A stretch of DNA of 64,000 nt. It comes from Chenopodium formosanum. Its lineage: Eukaryota > Streptophyta > Magnoliopsida > Caryophyllales > Amaranthaceae. The stretch's first letter is position 1, and every line of letters begins with the position of its first letter. The notes beneath the pieces are model-generated. The model had not been told where the DNA came from. It saw nothing but the letters and a program-made list of their open reading frames with translations, and did no database searches. Shown here piece after piece: positions 40,877 through 52,200 of the stretch. The translations under genes were made by a program, and so were the position numbers. The DNA is taken from the NCBI GenBank assembly GCA_024500155.1, contig CM044869.1, positions 53,151,898 through 53,215,897 on the forward strand. The letters run 5' to 3'.

Positions 40877-43800
40877 TCACCTTCTAAACTTGCCGCCCCC
40901 TCTTCCCCCACCTCTTCCCCTACCACGACCACGCCCACCCCCTCTTCCCCCACCACCACTACCTTTACCACCACCCAATGCTTTGTTCACATCAGTTTTA
41001 ATCTTCATATTTTCTGGCAAAGGCAGAATGTGATCTACACACTTCCTGAAACTAAAGTCTTCTACAGATTCATCAGCTCTTATGACAAAGAAACAGCGAC
41101 TTTTCCACTCTGGATGTTGGCGAATTTCAAAAGCATTAATTCCTGAGCCAATCTTCTTCACCGGCTCTGGATGGCCCTTGTTTATCAGCTCCTGCAGCAC
41201 CAAATGCTCATACTGGAAAAGAATAATACAAGGAATTTGACAACATTAGTATAATCTACACAAAGTAAAATTTGGCAAACAGGAAAATTGAATTAGGAGC
41301 ATATGTCTTCTGAGTTCTAAACAGGGTCAAATATCAGGACAAAAAAATAAAATACAGTTGAAATTCCTTGAAAATCAATCATATGACCAAAAAGAAGAAA
41401 CGATAAAAACAACTGCACAATCACCACCTAACAATTGAGATTAGATTGCTTTAGTATACTTCAAATATAAAGCTATCATTTTTCAAAATGATTACATTGC
41501 ATATAGCATGAACCAAACAAAGGAGTGACCAGAGCCACTTCAATAATAATCAAGGGCTCAAGGCATGTACAGGGGCATTAAAGAATTCCTCTAATAAACA
41601 AGGGGGCACTTTTGGAAATAAAACTAAAAGAGGGGGCACTTTATTCGTACGGTTCCTCGTAACGATTCATGTTAGCCGACCCAAATCATTTTTGGCAACA
41701 CTAAGGCTTTGTTGTTGACTTGTTGTTGTTGGCTATTTGGTACTGTGGTTTCAAGAAAGGGAAAGGTGAATAAGACTCCTGCTTCCCTTATATAGTGTTT
41801 GGTAGACGTTTCTTGGAATTCCCTTCCCCTTTTCTCAATATTCAGCTCCCTAATCTCTACTCTGGTTTCCACCACCATCAAGGGCTTCACAAAACCACCA
41901 GAATCCCCTATACTATGACCACCTTCCTCCACCACCCTCCTCAGCCAACCCAATTCCACCACAAACACCACCAGCAGCCTCCAACACCCACATGACCACC
42001 CCCCCAACCCCCCCTTCTCACTTGACCAATCACAGCCTAGCTACATCTGAAAAGCCCCCGAGCCTGAAGTCTGAATCCCCTCCTCAAGTGCCCAACAACA
42101 ACCTTCATAATCGAACCACCATCAAAGCCACCCTTCCCATTACACTGCAATGTTGTTATACACTTACACCCAAAATAACACAAGGAACTACCGCAAAACC
42201 TTCACCATGCTGTTGTCCCATTTACAAAATTGATGTTTTTCAAGGAAATCTCTGTATATGAATATAAAAAACTGAAAGATGTCTTAAAAAAGTTATTCAT
42301 ACAATTCTTTTCCGCCCTAATTGGGTTCAAAACAGTAGTACTGACCTTTGTTCATGAAGACCAAAACAAATGGAAATCAAATTGCATCTCTTACAAAAAG
42401 AGAAGAGAAAAAAAAACTGAGTCTTTGATCAACTTAGAAAATATCTTTAAACTTTAAGATCTTGTGAAATAGCTCAAAATTGATAATATTTAGGAAAAGG
42501 TTTTGAAGCTGGTAAAAATAGATACTCCCTCCGTCTATTTATTAAAGACCTATTTGGATTTTTTCACGGAAATTAAGAAAGTCGGTGGAAATACATAAGT
42601 GCATGTAGGGTTAGAGAGATAGAGAGGGAAAAAAAAGTAGTTGGGAATAATTAAAGAGAGGGAGAGAAAAAGTGTTAGAAATTATGTAAAAAGTCATTAT
42701 AAGTAAAAAAAAAAAAAAAAAGTGATGACAACTCATAAAAAGTGAGAGAATATTCTCAAATAAATAGTACAACCTCAAATTGCATCTCTTAAAAATTAGT
42801 CTTTGATCAACTTAGAAAACACATTTAAACTTCAAGATCTTGTGAAATAGTCTTGTGAAATAGCTCAAAATTGATACAAGTAATATTTAGGAAAAGATTT
42901 TGAAGCTGGTAAAAATAGATACGGAGTAATAAACTTAAAAAAGAACCAATTACAAGTTTACAACCCTCTTTACACTTCAATTTTTTGTTTAAAACGGTTA
43001 ATTAATTTTGTTATATAAAAAAGAAGAATCTTTTTTAAAATTCCATTATTCAAGAGCTAATCGTAGACTATTATCACTTCTTCTCAAGCCTCCTACAATC
43101 ATGAGGTAGCCTATGTATACACTGTAAATTCTAGGCAAAATACACAAAACTTTTACACCATGTCCACAAGGCAAACTTTCATACATGAAGCAAAGTTTAA
43201 GCAACAATGCGAGGAATTCACAAACATTGTCTCATGAAACCTCACCAAAATGCAGTGTACAAGAGTGTTTTTTTAGTATATTGTCCATTGATGTCAAACA
43301 AAGGAAAATAGAACCATACAATTTCTTTGTTGATTGATTCATAATTCCTTCAATATCTCCTTCTAATCATTAATATGTAGACCTCATTGCAGCTGTTTTC
43401 GACCGACTCCCTCGCCTTACACTACCTCATTAGCTCAGTTTCAATTAATTCTTTCAAACAATCCTCTTCGTTTTCTGAGATAAATCATACAAATATACTC
43501 TTTTAACTTCCCTGTTCTACCTTAAACACAAATCAAATTTCCCAAACTTTACAAAAATCAAAGTCTAATCCATATATAAACGGCATTGATCAATAAAAAT
43601 TAACAAATCAACTCACACTAACACCAAACAGAAATCAATCAAACAATTTTAAAAAATAAATAAATAAATAAACAAAGGCAAAAGAAACAAAATTGACAAA
43701 ACCTTGTTAAAATTGATATTAGTAGGCCAATGATGAAGCAACTTATAAAAGTAATCAAACATCTCAACAGACGACCCGAATGTTTTGGGCCCGAGAACAA

Positions 43801-44035
43801 CCGGGCCTTCGGGTTCGGGTTTCCCATCTCCATCCTCTTCCAACTTCTCCATTCTCGATTCTTCTACAGACTTCTCCTCCTCAACCTTCTGCTTCTTCGC
43901 ATTCACCTCGGCATCATCCACCTCTTCCCTCTCTCTCTTCGCATCATCCTTCGGGCCGGGTTGCGGGTTCTCGAGTTCCATGTCTTCCGTCGTTGCAGTG
44001 GTGGTTTTGGGTTCAGTGATTGCCTCGGACGCCAT
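40877..44035 (-). CDS. EMBRYO DEFECTIVE 514/DCL-like protein (DUF3223)
   Basis: Two exons, 43703-44035 and 40877-41212, joined in phase 0 (FNK/YEHLVLQEL), give 222 residues. The N-terminal half is acidic and Lys-rich with a probable nuclear signal (KKQK near residue 50). The DUF3223 domain starts at GPKTFGSSVEMFDYFYKLLHHW and continues with YEHLVLQELINKGH, EWKSRCFFVIR and VEDFSFRKCVDHILPLPENM. The C-terminus is a Gly/Arg-rich tail (GGGRGRGRGRGG), often RNA-binding or nucleolar. Relatives are tomato DCL, needed for plastid rRNA processing, and Arabidopsis EMB514. The lack of a transit peptide and the GAR tail favour a nuclear or nucleolar role; this is inference. The 2.49-kb intron is full of repeats. 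A truncated duplicate lies at 34250-34612. Confidence 0.9.
41640..41730 (+). mobile_element. possible TTG-tailed SINE end in EMB514 intron
   Basis: GATTCATGTTAGCCGACCCA, then CACTAAGGCTTTGTTGTTG and more TTG repeats, resembles the 3' end of TS-type plant SINEs, which finish in (TTG)n. No tRNA-like head or target duplication was found. Confidence 0.35.
42374..42922. repeat. direct repeat of about 145 bp enclosing a damaged Stowaway MITE
   Basis: Copy A (42374-42524) and copy B (42777-42922) share CAAATTGCATCTCTTA, then AGTCTTTGATCAACTTAGAA, then GAAGCTGGTAAAAATAGATA. Copy B has an 11-bp internal duplication (TCTTGTGAAATAG repeated). Between them is a segment that starts TACTCCCTCCGTCTATTT, a Stowaway left end, but lacks a matching right end. 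Right after copy B comes CGGAGTA, the end missing from the enclosed MITE. Confidence 0.7.
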
Positions 44036-44230
44036 TGATGGAAGAAAGTGCGGAGATTTTCTCTCTCCTAGGGTTTTGCAGAGGTTTTGTAGATGTTGGC
44101 TGGTATAATGGAGGAGAGGAGTGAAAGAGGGGTTTAACAGGGATTTTGGAATTTTAATGTTGTTTGTTTTTCGTTTAATTATTATTTTTATTTATTTATT
44201 GGAGGATAGAAAAACAAATAGAGTACTCCG

Positions 44231-45142
44231 TAGGGGTGTCAATCGGTTTTGCGGTTCGGTTTTTGGTTCGGTTTATCGGTTTTCGGTTTACAACGGATCG
44301 GTTTTTAACGGGTTGGAATTATTATCGGGTCAATTCGGGTCGGTTTTAATAATTTCGGGTCGGTTCGGTTAGGTTTGTTTTTATTACAGTTTCTTTTCGG
44401 GTCGGATTCTAATCGGGTCGGGTTATAATTGGTTCGGGTCATAATCGGTTCGGGTTAAAGTCGGTCGGTTTAAAAACGGTGTTTGTCAGTTTAAAGCGGG
44501 TTTTGGGTCAAAACATATCGAGTCCTAATCGGGTCGGGTTGTAATCGGTTTAGGTCATAATTGGCTCGAGTTGAACATAGTCGGTTTGATAACTGGTTTT
44601 GCTAGTTTTAAACGGGTTACGTTAACGTATATATCCTAGTATATCCTCAACATTCTATAATTAGTTATTCCAATAGATCATACGGATTATTAATTAGTTG
44701 TTTAGCTTTAATTAAGTCCCTTTTCTGTATAAAGATTTTCAGGATCAAATAATAATAACAAATCTAGAGTAAGCTTTTGATTCAGATTTTTTTAATACAA
44801 TATAGTGTTCGGCTTTAAGTTACAGGTTGTAAACTATTTGGGTTTATCAGGTTTTTGTCGGGTTTAATCGGTTTCGGTTTACAATGGGTCGGGTTGCTAT
44901 CGGGTTCGAAAGTACTCGGTTCGGGTTGTTCTCGGTTTCGGGTTGTATCAGTTCTGCTTGATAACGGGTACGGTTCATTAACGGTTCTCAAACATTCGGA
45001 TCGGTTCAGTTTCAGGTTTTAAAAAATCGGGTCGGGTCGGTTTACGGTTTTAAAATAACAGGTTCATAGCGGTTCGATTCCTTTTCGGAACAGTTCGAAA
45101 CGGTTCGGATTCACCAGTTCGGGTCGGTTTTTGACAGCTCTA
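44231..45142. mobile_element. non-autonomous hAT element built of CGGTTCGG repeats
   Basis: The 912-bp element has perfect 8-bp duplications GTACTCCG at 44223-44230 and 45143-45150. Its ends are TAGGGGTGTCAA and, inverted, TAGAGCTGTCAA (10 of 12 match). It has no gene. Nearly the whole length is irregular repeats of CGGTTCGGGT, CGGGTCGGT and TTATCGGTTT. The ends begin with TAG as in Ac and as in the 7-kb element at 27158, but differ in sequence, so it belongs to another hAT family and need not use that transposase. It lies about 200 bp upstream of the EMB514-like start codon, so it may influence that promoter. Confidence 0.9.
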
Positions 45143-45322
45143 GTACTCCGTAACCTAGATGGCTTAGAAGTCTAGAACAAAGTTGAAGAAGTATAAGCAG
45201 TAAGCCCAAGTTTAGGAAACAAGTTAACAAAAAATGTACGAAGAGCTTTGTGTGTTCGAACTCAACTCTAAAATCTTGTTTTGGTAAAGATAGTTTTATA
45301 ATTTAGAAAATGATTTTAATAA

Positions 45323-46283
45323 GGAAAATTTGTCAGAAATAACACCACATTTCAGCGATCTTCCAAGAATAAAACCACCTTTGATACACATTTGCCAAAA
45401 ATAGAACATGACTGGTTGGTAACCTATTTAAAAGTTACCTGTGACACGTGTCACACTATCATTGGTCAATTTTTTTAACAATATTTAAAAAAAAAATTAA
45501 AATTGAAAAAAAAAAGGAAAATCCCTCCTACCACCGCCACCTATCAAGGCTGCCACCACCGCCGGCGCCTGAAACCCCTCCCCCACGTTGGCTTAACCAT
45601 TTTGCCGGTCGTCTGCACCCCCTTCCCCCCTTACCCACCACCAGAAAGTCGGCAACCCTATAACCCTAAAACCACTTGATTTTGGGTTTTTAGGGTTTTT
45701 GGATGGTGGTTCAGAGGGGGAAGGAGGTGGAGACGGTCGATGGAGGGGCAAAATGGATTCGCCGACACAGGGGAGGGGGTTTGGCCGGCGGCCGGTGAGG
45801 GGAGGGAGAAGGGTTTTAGGGTGGAGGAAGGTAGTTCAGGGGAAGGGGAGGGGTTGGGTGGTCGAGCACTCGGGTTGGGTGGTTGCGCTGGTACCGCTGA
45901 GTAAGGATCTCTGGTCACCCCCGGTGGTGGCAGCCCTGGCAGGTGGTTGTGGGGTTGCTGTTGTTAAGGGGGAGTGGTTTTCCTTTTTTTCAGTTTTTTT
46001 TATTATTATTATTTTAGATTTTTTTAAAAGTTTTTTTAATTTAAGTTTTGTTTTGTTTTTTTTTTTTAAATCATTATTATTAAAAAAAATGTTAAAATAA
46101 AAAATTATTTTAACCAATCACACATGTGACATGTGTCAAATGTAACCTGTAAAACAGATTACAGGTTTTTTGTTCTGTTTTTGGCAGATGCGTATCAAAG
46201 GTCGTTCTATTTTGAAATAATCCAAAGGTCGTTTTATCCTTAGAAGATCGCTGAAATGTGGTGTTATTTTTGGCAAATTTTCC
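45323..46283. mobile_element. MULE with GC-rich insert (Pack-MULE-like)
   Basis: The 961-bp element has a perfect 9-bp duplication TTTTAATAA at 45314-45322 and 46284-46292. The terminal inverted repeats exceed 60 bp: GGAAAATTTGTCAGAAATAA on the left, and inverted right GGAAAATTTGCCAAAAATAA; both continue through CACCACATTTCAGCGATCTT. The inside (about 45520-45970) is much richer in GC than its surroundings and reads as Pro/Gly-rich open frames on both strands. It is not a host gene as far as I can see but could be a captured and degraded fragment. A related insert is found in the element at 55524-56720. Confidence 0.9.
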
Positions 46284-46743
46284 TTTTAATAATCTAATTT
46301 GAGCGCTTTTTTTTTTTTTTTTTTTTGTTTATAAATAATCTCAACGGAGTATGTATTATTCTTAATCACAAATTTGTATATGTGTGTTGATCACGACGTG
46401 TAGTATTCCGAGATTACTTATTTAGGGGATACTTTGTTGGTCAGGAGTTACTCAGTCAGTTAGCGTGTTTTTTGTGTGAGAGCAATCTTAACCGAACGAG
46501 TAACCCATGAATAACTAACTCCGCCCACACAGAAAAAACACCGATTCTTAAATAATTTCAACGTTGGGGATATTTATTTTTATTAGGCCCACATGACCGG
46601 CAACCTAATGAATTGATTTTTTTTTTTTCAAAAAATGCCACATGTCAATTTGTCTATATCTTTTTCTCTCTCCTCCCTTTACAAACTAATAAAACATGAA
46701 AATATAAAAATTAAAAAATGTTATTTTTTTATTGGAACAATTA

Positions 46744-47024
46744 GAAATGTTCCCCTAAATAATGTAAAAACATAAACTAATTCCTTATATGCATAGGTTT
46801 AAAAATTATTTCTCACAATGTTGTCCACGCATGCTCAGTGTAAAATTTCGGTATTTGCCAATATAGAACCGCTAACATTGTTAGTGGTTCTATTTATTAT
46901 AGAATATAGAACAACTAATACCATTAGAGCCAAGTCTGTGTGAACAATATTGTGAGTAATAATTTGTAAACCGCCTTATATAAGAAATTAGTTTGCATTT
47001 TATCATTATTTAGGGAAAATTGCT
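46744..47024. mobile_element. foldback MITE
   Basis: The left arm (CCCCTAAATAATGTAAAAAC, then CTAATTCCTTATAT and ATTTCTCACAATGTTGT) is repeated inverted on the right, ending ATCATTATTTAGGG. The arms cover most of the 280 bp. Near the centre there is a smaller hairpin, AGAACCGCTAAC with GTTAGTGGTTCT (46865-46893). The target duplication is unclear, so the superfamily is not assigned. Confidence 0.65.
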
Positions 47025-48343
47025 CATGAATGTTGCAATATTAATCATAAGTCAATAATTAAAAACACGAAATAATATTAACAAGAAGTCAAGAAGTGTT
47101 TATACGTATTGGAAACTTAAGAGTTGAGACTTTGAAAGTAAGAGCCAAAGACAAACCACAGAAATTGAAGAAGAAGCAATCAAAGCAAAATCGGTGTATA
47201 AGGCGGTAATGAATGACGACGTCCAAGTCGTGGTCCCAATTATTAAGCTCTTTCCAACTTCCAAGCGTAGCATTTAAGCCATTAAGCTACATACAACTAC
47301 AAGTTCTGATTTACTGAAATGAACTGTATTAAATTTATTGGAGTTGAACTGAAGTGAACTTAACTTATTAAAGCTGAGCTGAACTAAAAATAAATTAAAG
47401 AGAACATACCCTAAAATAATAATGGTGGTTAGACCTAGGCAATTTGGTGGAAATTTCCCAAGATCCAGATTCTTTTCAACCATTTTTAGTAGCCAAGGGT
47501 ACATCTACTTTTTGTCTTTAAAGAATCGAGGGAAGATGTGGGTTGATACCCATATTGGCACACTTACAAAATTTTCTTGTTGTTGAATCACGGGAATAGA
47601 ACATTTGATGAATGCATAAAATAAAAGTAATAAAAAAAACTTTATGGTTTCAACATTTACGTCTCTAAGTAACCATGAGCTCTTAAAATATTTACGAGTT
47701 AGACACATGAGTGTATGGGAAAAATGTAAGGTTCACCCTCAAGCACCATCACATAAACAAGATTTAAACACCAAAATGAAGTGAGTTAGACTGTCATTGA
47801 CATAATGTATATTCATATATTTGTATAATATTACAAATTTACAAAAACACAAGTCATCATATACATTGAAAAAAATTTTAAATACTAACACCTAAATGCG
47901 TACATATAAGAATTTAAATCATTTGTCAATTTTAAATCAAGTCTATAATCAAATTTTAAACTGAATTATTTTTAAATAAGTCAAATTATTTCAAGTCAGA
48001 TCAGTTTTTAAACATACGTTTCGGAGATCCGGATGCAACGGGTCTCAAATAATTGAACCTAATTTCTTTATCGTGAATGTAGGTTCCATATAATTTTGCA
48101 AGTATCTAACACCTCTCCAAGAAATTAGAATTCCAAATTTGTGGGTGACCACTCTATATTAGATTCCATAAAAATCATCATCTCTTTACATTCTAACGTC
48201 CTCTAACGTTCGTTATGTCTCAAAAACCACGCTAACCTATTCCATTTAACAGACGTTAACAAACACTCCAAGAATTAAATTCCAAGAAAGCCACCTCCTT
48301 TTGGCTTTGTTTCAGTCAAATAACTCAAACCAACCAAACCCTG

Positions 48344-48356
48344 TTTATATAAATAT
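48344..48356 (+). promoter_or_regulatory. TATA box of RING-CH gene
   Basis: TTTATATAAATAT lies about 150 bp before the likely 5'UTR splice donor at 48513 (AAAAG/GTAATT). The acceptor TCATCAG at 49204 then leads straight to the ATG at 49222. The leader intron is inferred from these signals. Confidence 0.5.
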
Positions 48357-49221
48357 AGAAGAATACCCCATTTTCTTTATTTTCCAGAATTTTCTTACAT
48401 AAAATCCCATCTCATTTCATCATCATAACCCTTTTTCACAAAGTTACCCCTTTTATTAGAAAGTGTGTATTCGTTGTTAATTCATTTCCCAGAAAATAGT
48501 TCTGAATCAAAAGGTAATTTCTTCCTATTCTTTTTCAAGTTGTAATTTTTTGATTAAATTGTTCTTATTTGAAGGAAACAGTGTTTGTTAATTTTGATTG
48601 TGGTTGATTTTAGGGGTTTTGATTGTTTTTTGATTGATTCATTTTGACGGGAATTTGTAATTCAATATTTAGAATTTATGGGTTTGATGAATTTGGGAAT
48701 TTTTTGTGTGTAGATGTAAAATGTGCCTTTTCTGGGAATATGGGTCGTTTGCATATATGTTCATCTTTAAGGGGTTTTGAATTTTTGTCTGAATTTGTTA
48801 TAGTATGTAATTTTGATTGATAATTGAAGAACATTAGGTTATCTTGATTATAATTTTTCTACATTTTTTCTAATTTATACTGATTTTTTGGATATTTTTC
48901 TAGGTTAAAGTTTGAGCCTTTTTTTTTTTTTTTTCCCTTAGCTGGAATTAATTGGGGAAAACTTATGAACATTTATCTTGTTTCATGGATTATTTGAATT
49001 GTAGCTATTTACGGGTAGTTACTTTGTGAATTTTGTAATGGGGGTTGTTGGGCTTATTGTCTGATTGTTCAGATAGTTCTGTATGCTTAGGTTTTATGTT
49101 TATATGTCAGTTCTTTCTCAAAGTCTGAAGATTTTTAGGCTGATGAAAAACTGTGGCTTGCATCGTCATTTACTGTATTACTGAATTATTTGGTTATTCA
49201 TCAGTTTGATCCAGAAGACAA

Positions 49222-52200
49222 ATGAGTGATCACCATGTTGTGTGTGTGGACCGTCTGATTACATCGGACACTTTGCAACCGGGTAAAGGGGTTGAGGTTT
49301 CAGAATCGTCTGTTGATAGTCATAATCATGTTGCTGAATCGTCTACTTCTTATGAACCCGGGGAGGTGAGAGATGATGTGCCTGATGAAGAACAGCCTCT
49401 CATTCAGGGAGTTGAGTGCAGGATATGTCAGGAGGAGGATAGTGTAAAGAATTTGGAGGTCCCTTGCTCTTGCAGTGGCAGTTTGAAGGTAACTTCTTTA
49501 CCTTTGTTTTAGAGTTTTAGCTTGTCTGGTTCTTTTGGTTCAAGGCCATAAAATGAGTAAATAGTGGTCAGCTTATGTGTGTTATTGTAACCTAAACATG
49601 TGGGTATAATTGGTAACAAAGCTATTGAATAAAGTTGAATACTTGGTAGTTGATATGAGGGATGTTCTATTGTAAGACTGCAAACAAACTCATTAATTAT
49701 CTTAGGTTGTGGCATTATATCAAACATACTTTTTGATATTGGAAGTTCCATAAGTCTTCCAATTGTGCTGTTTGGGCTTATAATCAACAATGAAACCGTT
49801 TGGAATTGATGGCAAAGTCTTATACACACTTATTATTTCTGTGGTCAGTCACTTCGTCTGATGAGGATTGTGCATGCTGCGTTCTGTGTTCCTAGGATTT
49901 TGTGGTTCTCACAGCTAGTATTGTTTGATTCTTTGGTTTCCAGGAGGATTGATGTTGCCTCAAAAACTTTTTTCCTTTTTGATTTTTGGAGCTTGCGATA
50001 GGCATAGAAAAGAGAGCTGAAATTCAGTGTGTTTTGTCTAAGATTGGAGCTCGAAGTTGTTTCATTAGTTATATGAGTATGTTTTTACTACTTTTGTCCC
50101 TTCATAGTTTTCTTTTAGAATGATTGATGGGCTCAAATAAAAACTTTAAACTTTTTGCATAACATTTGATAACTTTTTTATTTTTTATTTTTTTATCTTA
50201 CTGTACCATTATTTATCTTGTCAAGAATACCAACTCACATTCATATTTTTAAAGTTGCATTAGTGCCGTGTAGAACAGAGGCACCTTTGTCACTTCATAA
50301 ACCCACCGTTTTTCCTGTTTAAATGTTCTCTATTGTATATATAGCTTAAAAAAGGATGGAGGGAGCATCTAATTGTTTGCTGGTGCATATTGAAATTGAC
50401 GCTGGTACTTATCTTATGTTAGATCACTAGTATGTCTCTTAAACAAGTTTTTGGTTGTGATGCAGTATGCTCATAGAAAATGTGTTCAAAGGTGGTGCAA
50501 TGAGAAAGGAGACATCATATGTGAGATCTGTCATCAGGTATGTGTTGTTTCTTGATCTCCATTGTTGGATGATGCTGTTGTTTTTATTTTGTACAGTTGT
50601 TCGTTTCGAATTATGTTGTCTTCTTGAGCCCATTTATTGTGCCGGTTGGTTGTTGCTGTGTAAAGTCTTTATTTTCTGGCCTACAGGCATAGATTTTCCC
50701 AAGTTTATTTTGGAAAATTGAAAGTGAAATTATTTGTGAATGAATGTAGTTTTTACTGCATTTGGCATTTAACTGGTCTTCTTCCTTTCTTTATTCTAAT
50801 CATAGAAATTTCCTGGAATGCTATCAGTTTGAGACTTTGAGTAGAGAATTGTAAAAGGGAATTGATTGGCTGATTCTTTTATTTGTCCTTGGTCTTGAGA
50901 TGTATAGCCTATTTGTAATCCATTTTTTAGAATTGAGGATGGAGTAATTGGGAGTCAACATCTTCTTATAAGTCAACTCTGAAATTATTTTCTTTAGAAG
51001 TAGCTTTCAATAATTGGTGTTGGTGGGTGTAGCTCCTGTTCGATAGATTGACTTCTTATACCCTTAAAAATTAGGCTGCATTTGGTTAAAGGTCAATTTC
51101 AATGAATTGAGTTCAAATTTCTGAGATAAATTACTATTTTCATGTTTATTTTTGACATTCACTATGCCACTGTATAAGCCTTTCCTTGAGGTTATCTGTC
51201 TTTATTGCCCGTCACTGAACTAGTATTAATTTGTTGTCTTCACAACCGAAGGTCTGATGTACTTTGGGCTACTGTTGTTTTGACTTCATATTGTTGGTTT
51301 GGATCTTCTGCAAATGATGTACCGCTAAACTCACACTTTACCTTTATTTCTCATTTGCCAATTGTGTTTATAGGATTCACTTTATATAGGATAAAGTTGG
51401 TGTCTTGCAAGTTTTGAGATTTGAACCAAAACCTTCTTTACATTATAATTATTATTTGGGTAATACTGAAAGTAAAGGATCAGTTTTTGAATCAAATGAA
51501 CATAGCATGGTTGATCAGAAATATGCTAAAAATCGACTCATATAATATGCTTGATGATTTTGCTTAACTTTGATGCACTTATGTGTGGATCTCCCACCTA
51601 TGATTCTTGTTTTTTTTTGGTGGCGTATTTTATTTGTCATTATGGGTATTGAGCCATCATTAAGTAATCTTTCTTTCTTGGTTTATAGCCTTATCAACCA
51701 GGTTATACTGCACCACCACCTCCACCTGCTGATGATACCGCTATTGACATCAGGTAATTTTTAGTGGTCTGCTCTTTTCGTGCTTTTTACCTACTGTATT
51801 TTCATCTAATGGTGTATGTTGTATGAATTTGTTCCCTTATTTTCATGCATGCACATATTAGGCCAAAATGTTCCTGTTGAGTGGTGGAATAATGAATGGA
51901 AATCTAATATGCAGCAGTTTAAGATCCAATTTAATACTTCTTTTTGCTTACAGTGCTCAATGGACCGTGTCTGGTGCACCATTGGACTTGAATGACCCAC
52001 GGCTTTTGGCAATGGCAGCTGCTGAAAGACGTCTACTGGAAGCTGAGTATGACGAGTATGCTGATACAAATGCCAATGGAGCAGCATTTTGTCGCTCTGC
52101 TGCACTCATTGTAAGTTGGCATTATTGTTTTAAATGAACACCAATATGATAATAACTATTTTTAGGGCAAGAGACGCACCAACTGTGATTATGAGCGGTG

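Larger units (their letters stand above)
46293..48400. other. intergenic, one foldback element, no gene
   Basis: AT-rich with a foldback MITE at 46744-47024. Around 47310-47390 GAACT-like motifs recur (GAACTGTATT, GAACTGAAGTGAACTTAAC), probably another element remnant. The open frames here have no family features. Confidence 0.5.

Noticed and set aside
43730..44108. Three overlapping plus-strand open frames
   Set aside because: They are antisense shadows of exon 1 of the EMB514-like gene.
44231..45142. Satellite DNA array
   Set aside because: The exact 8-bp duplications and inverted TAG ends show a bounded transposon, not an open-ended satellite.
45448..46117. Pro/Gly-rich open frames near 45.7 kb as host genes
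   Set aside because: They lie wholly between the inverted ends and 9-bp duplications of a MULE and show no conserved domain.
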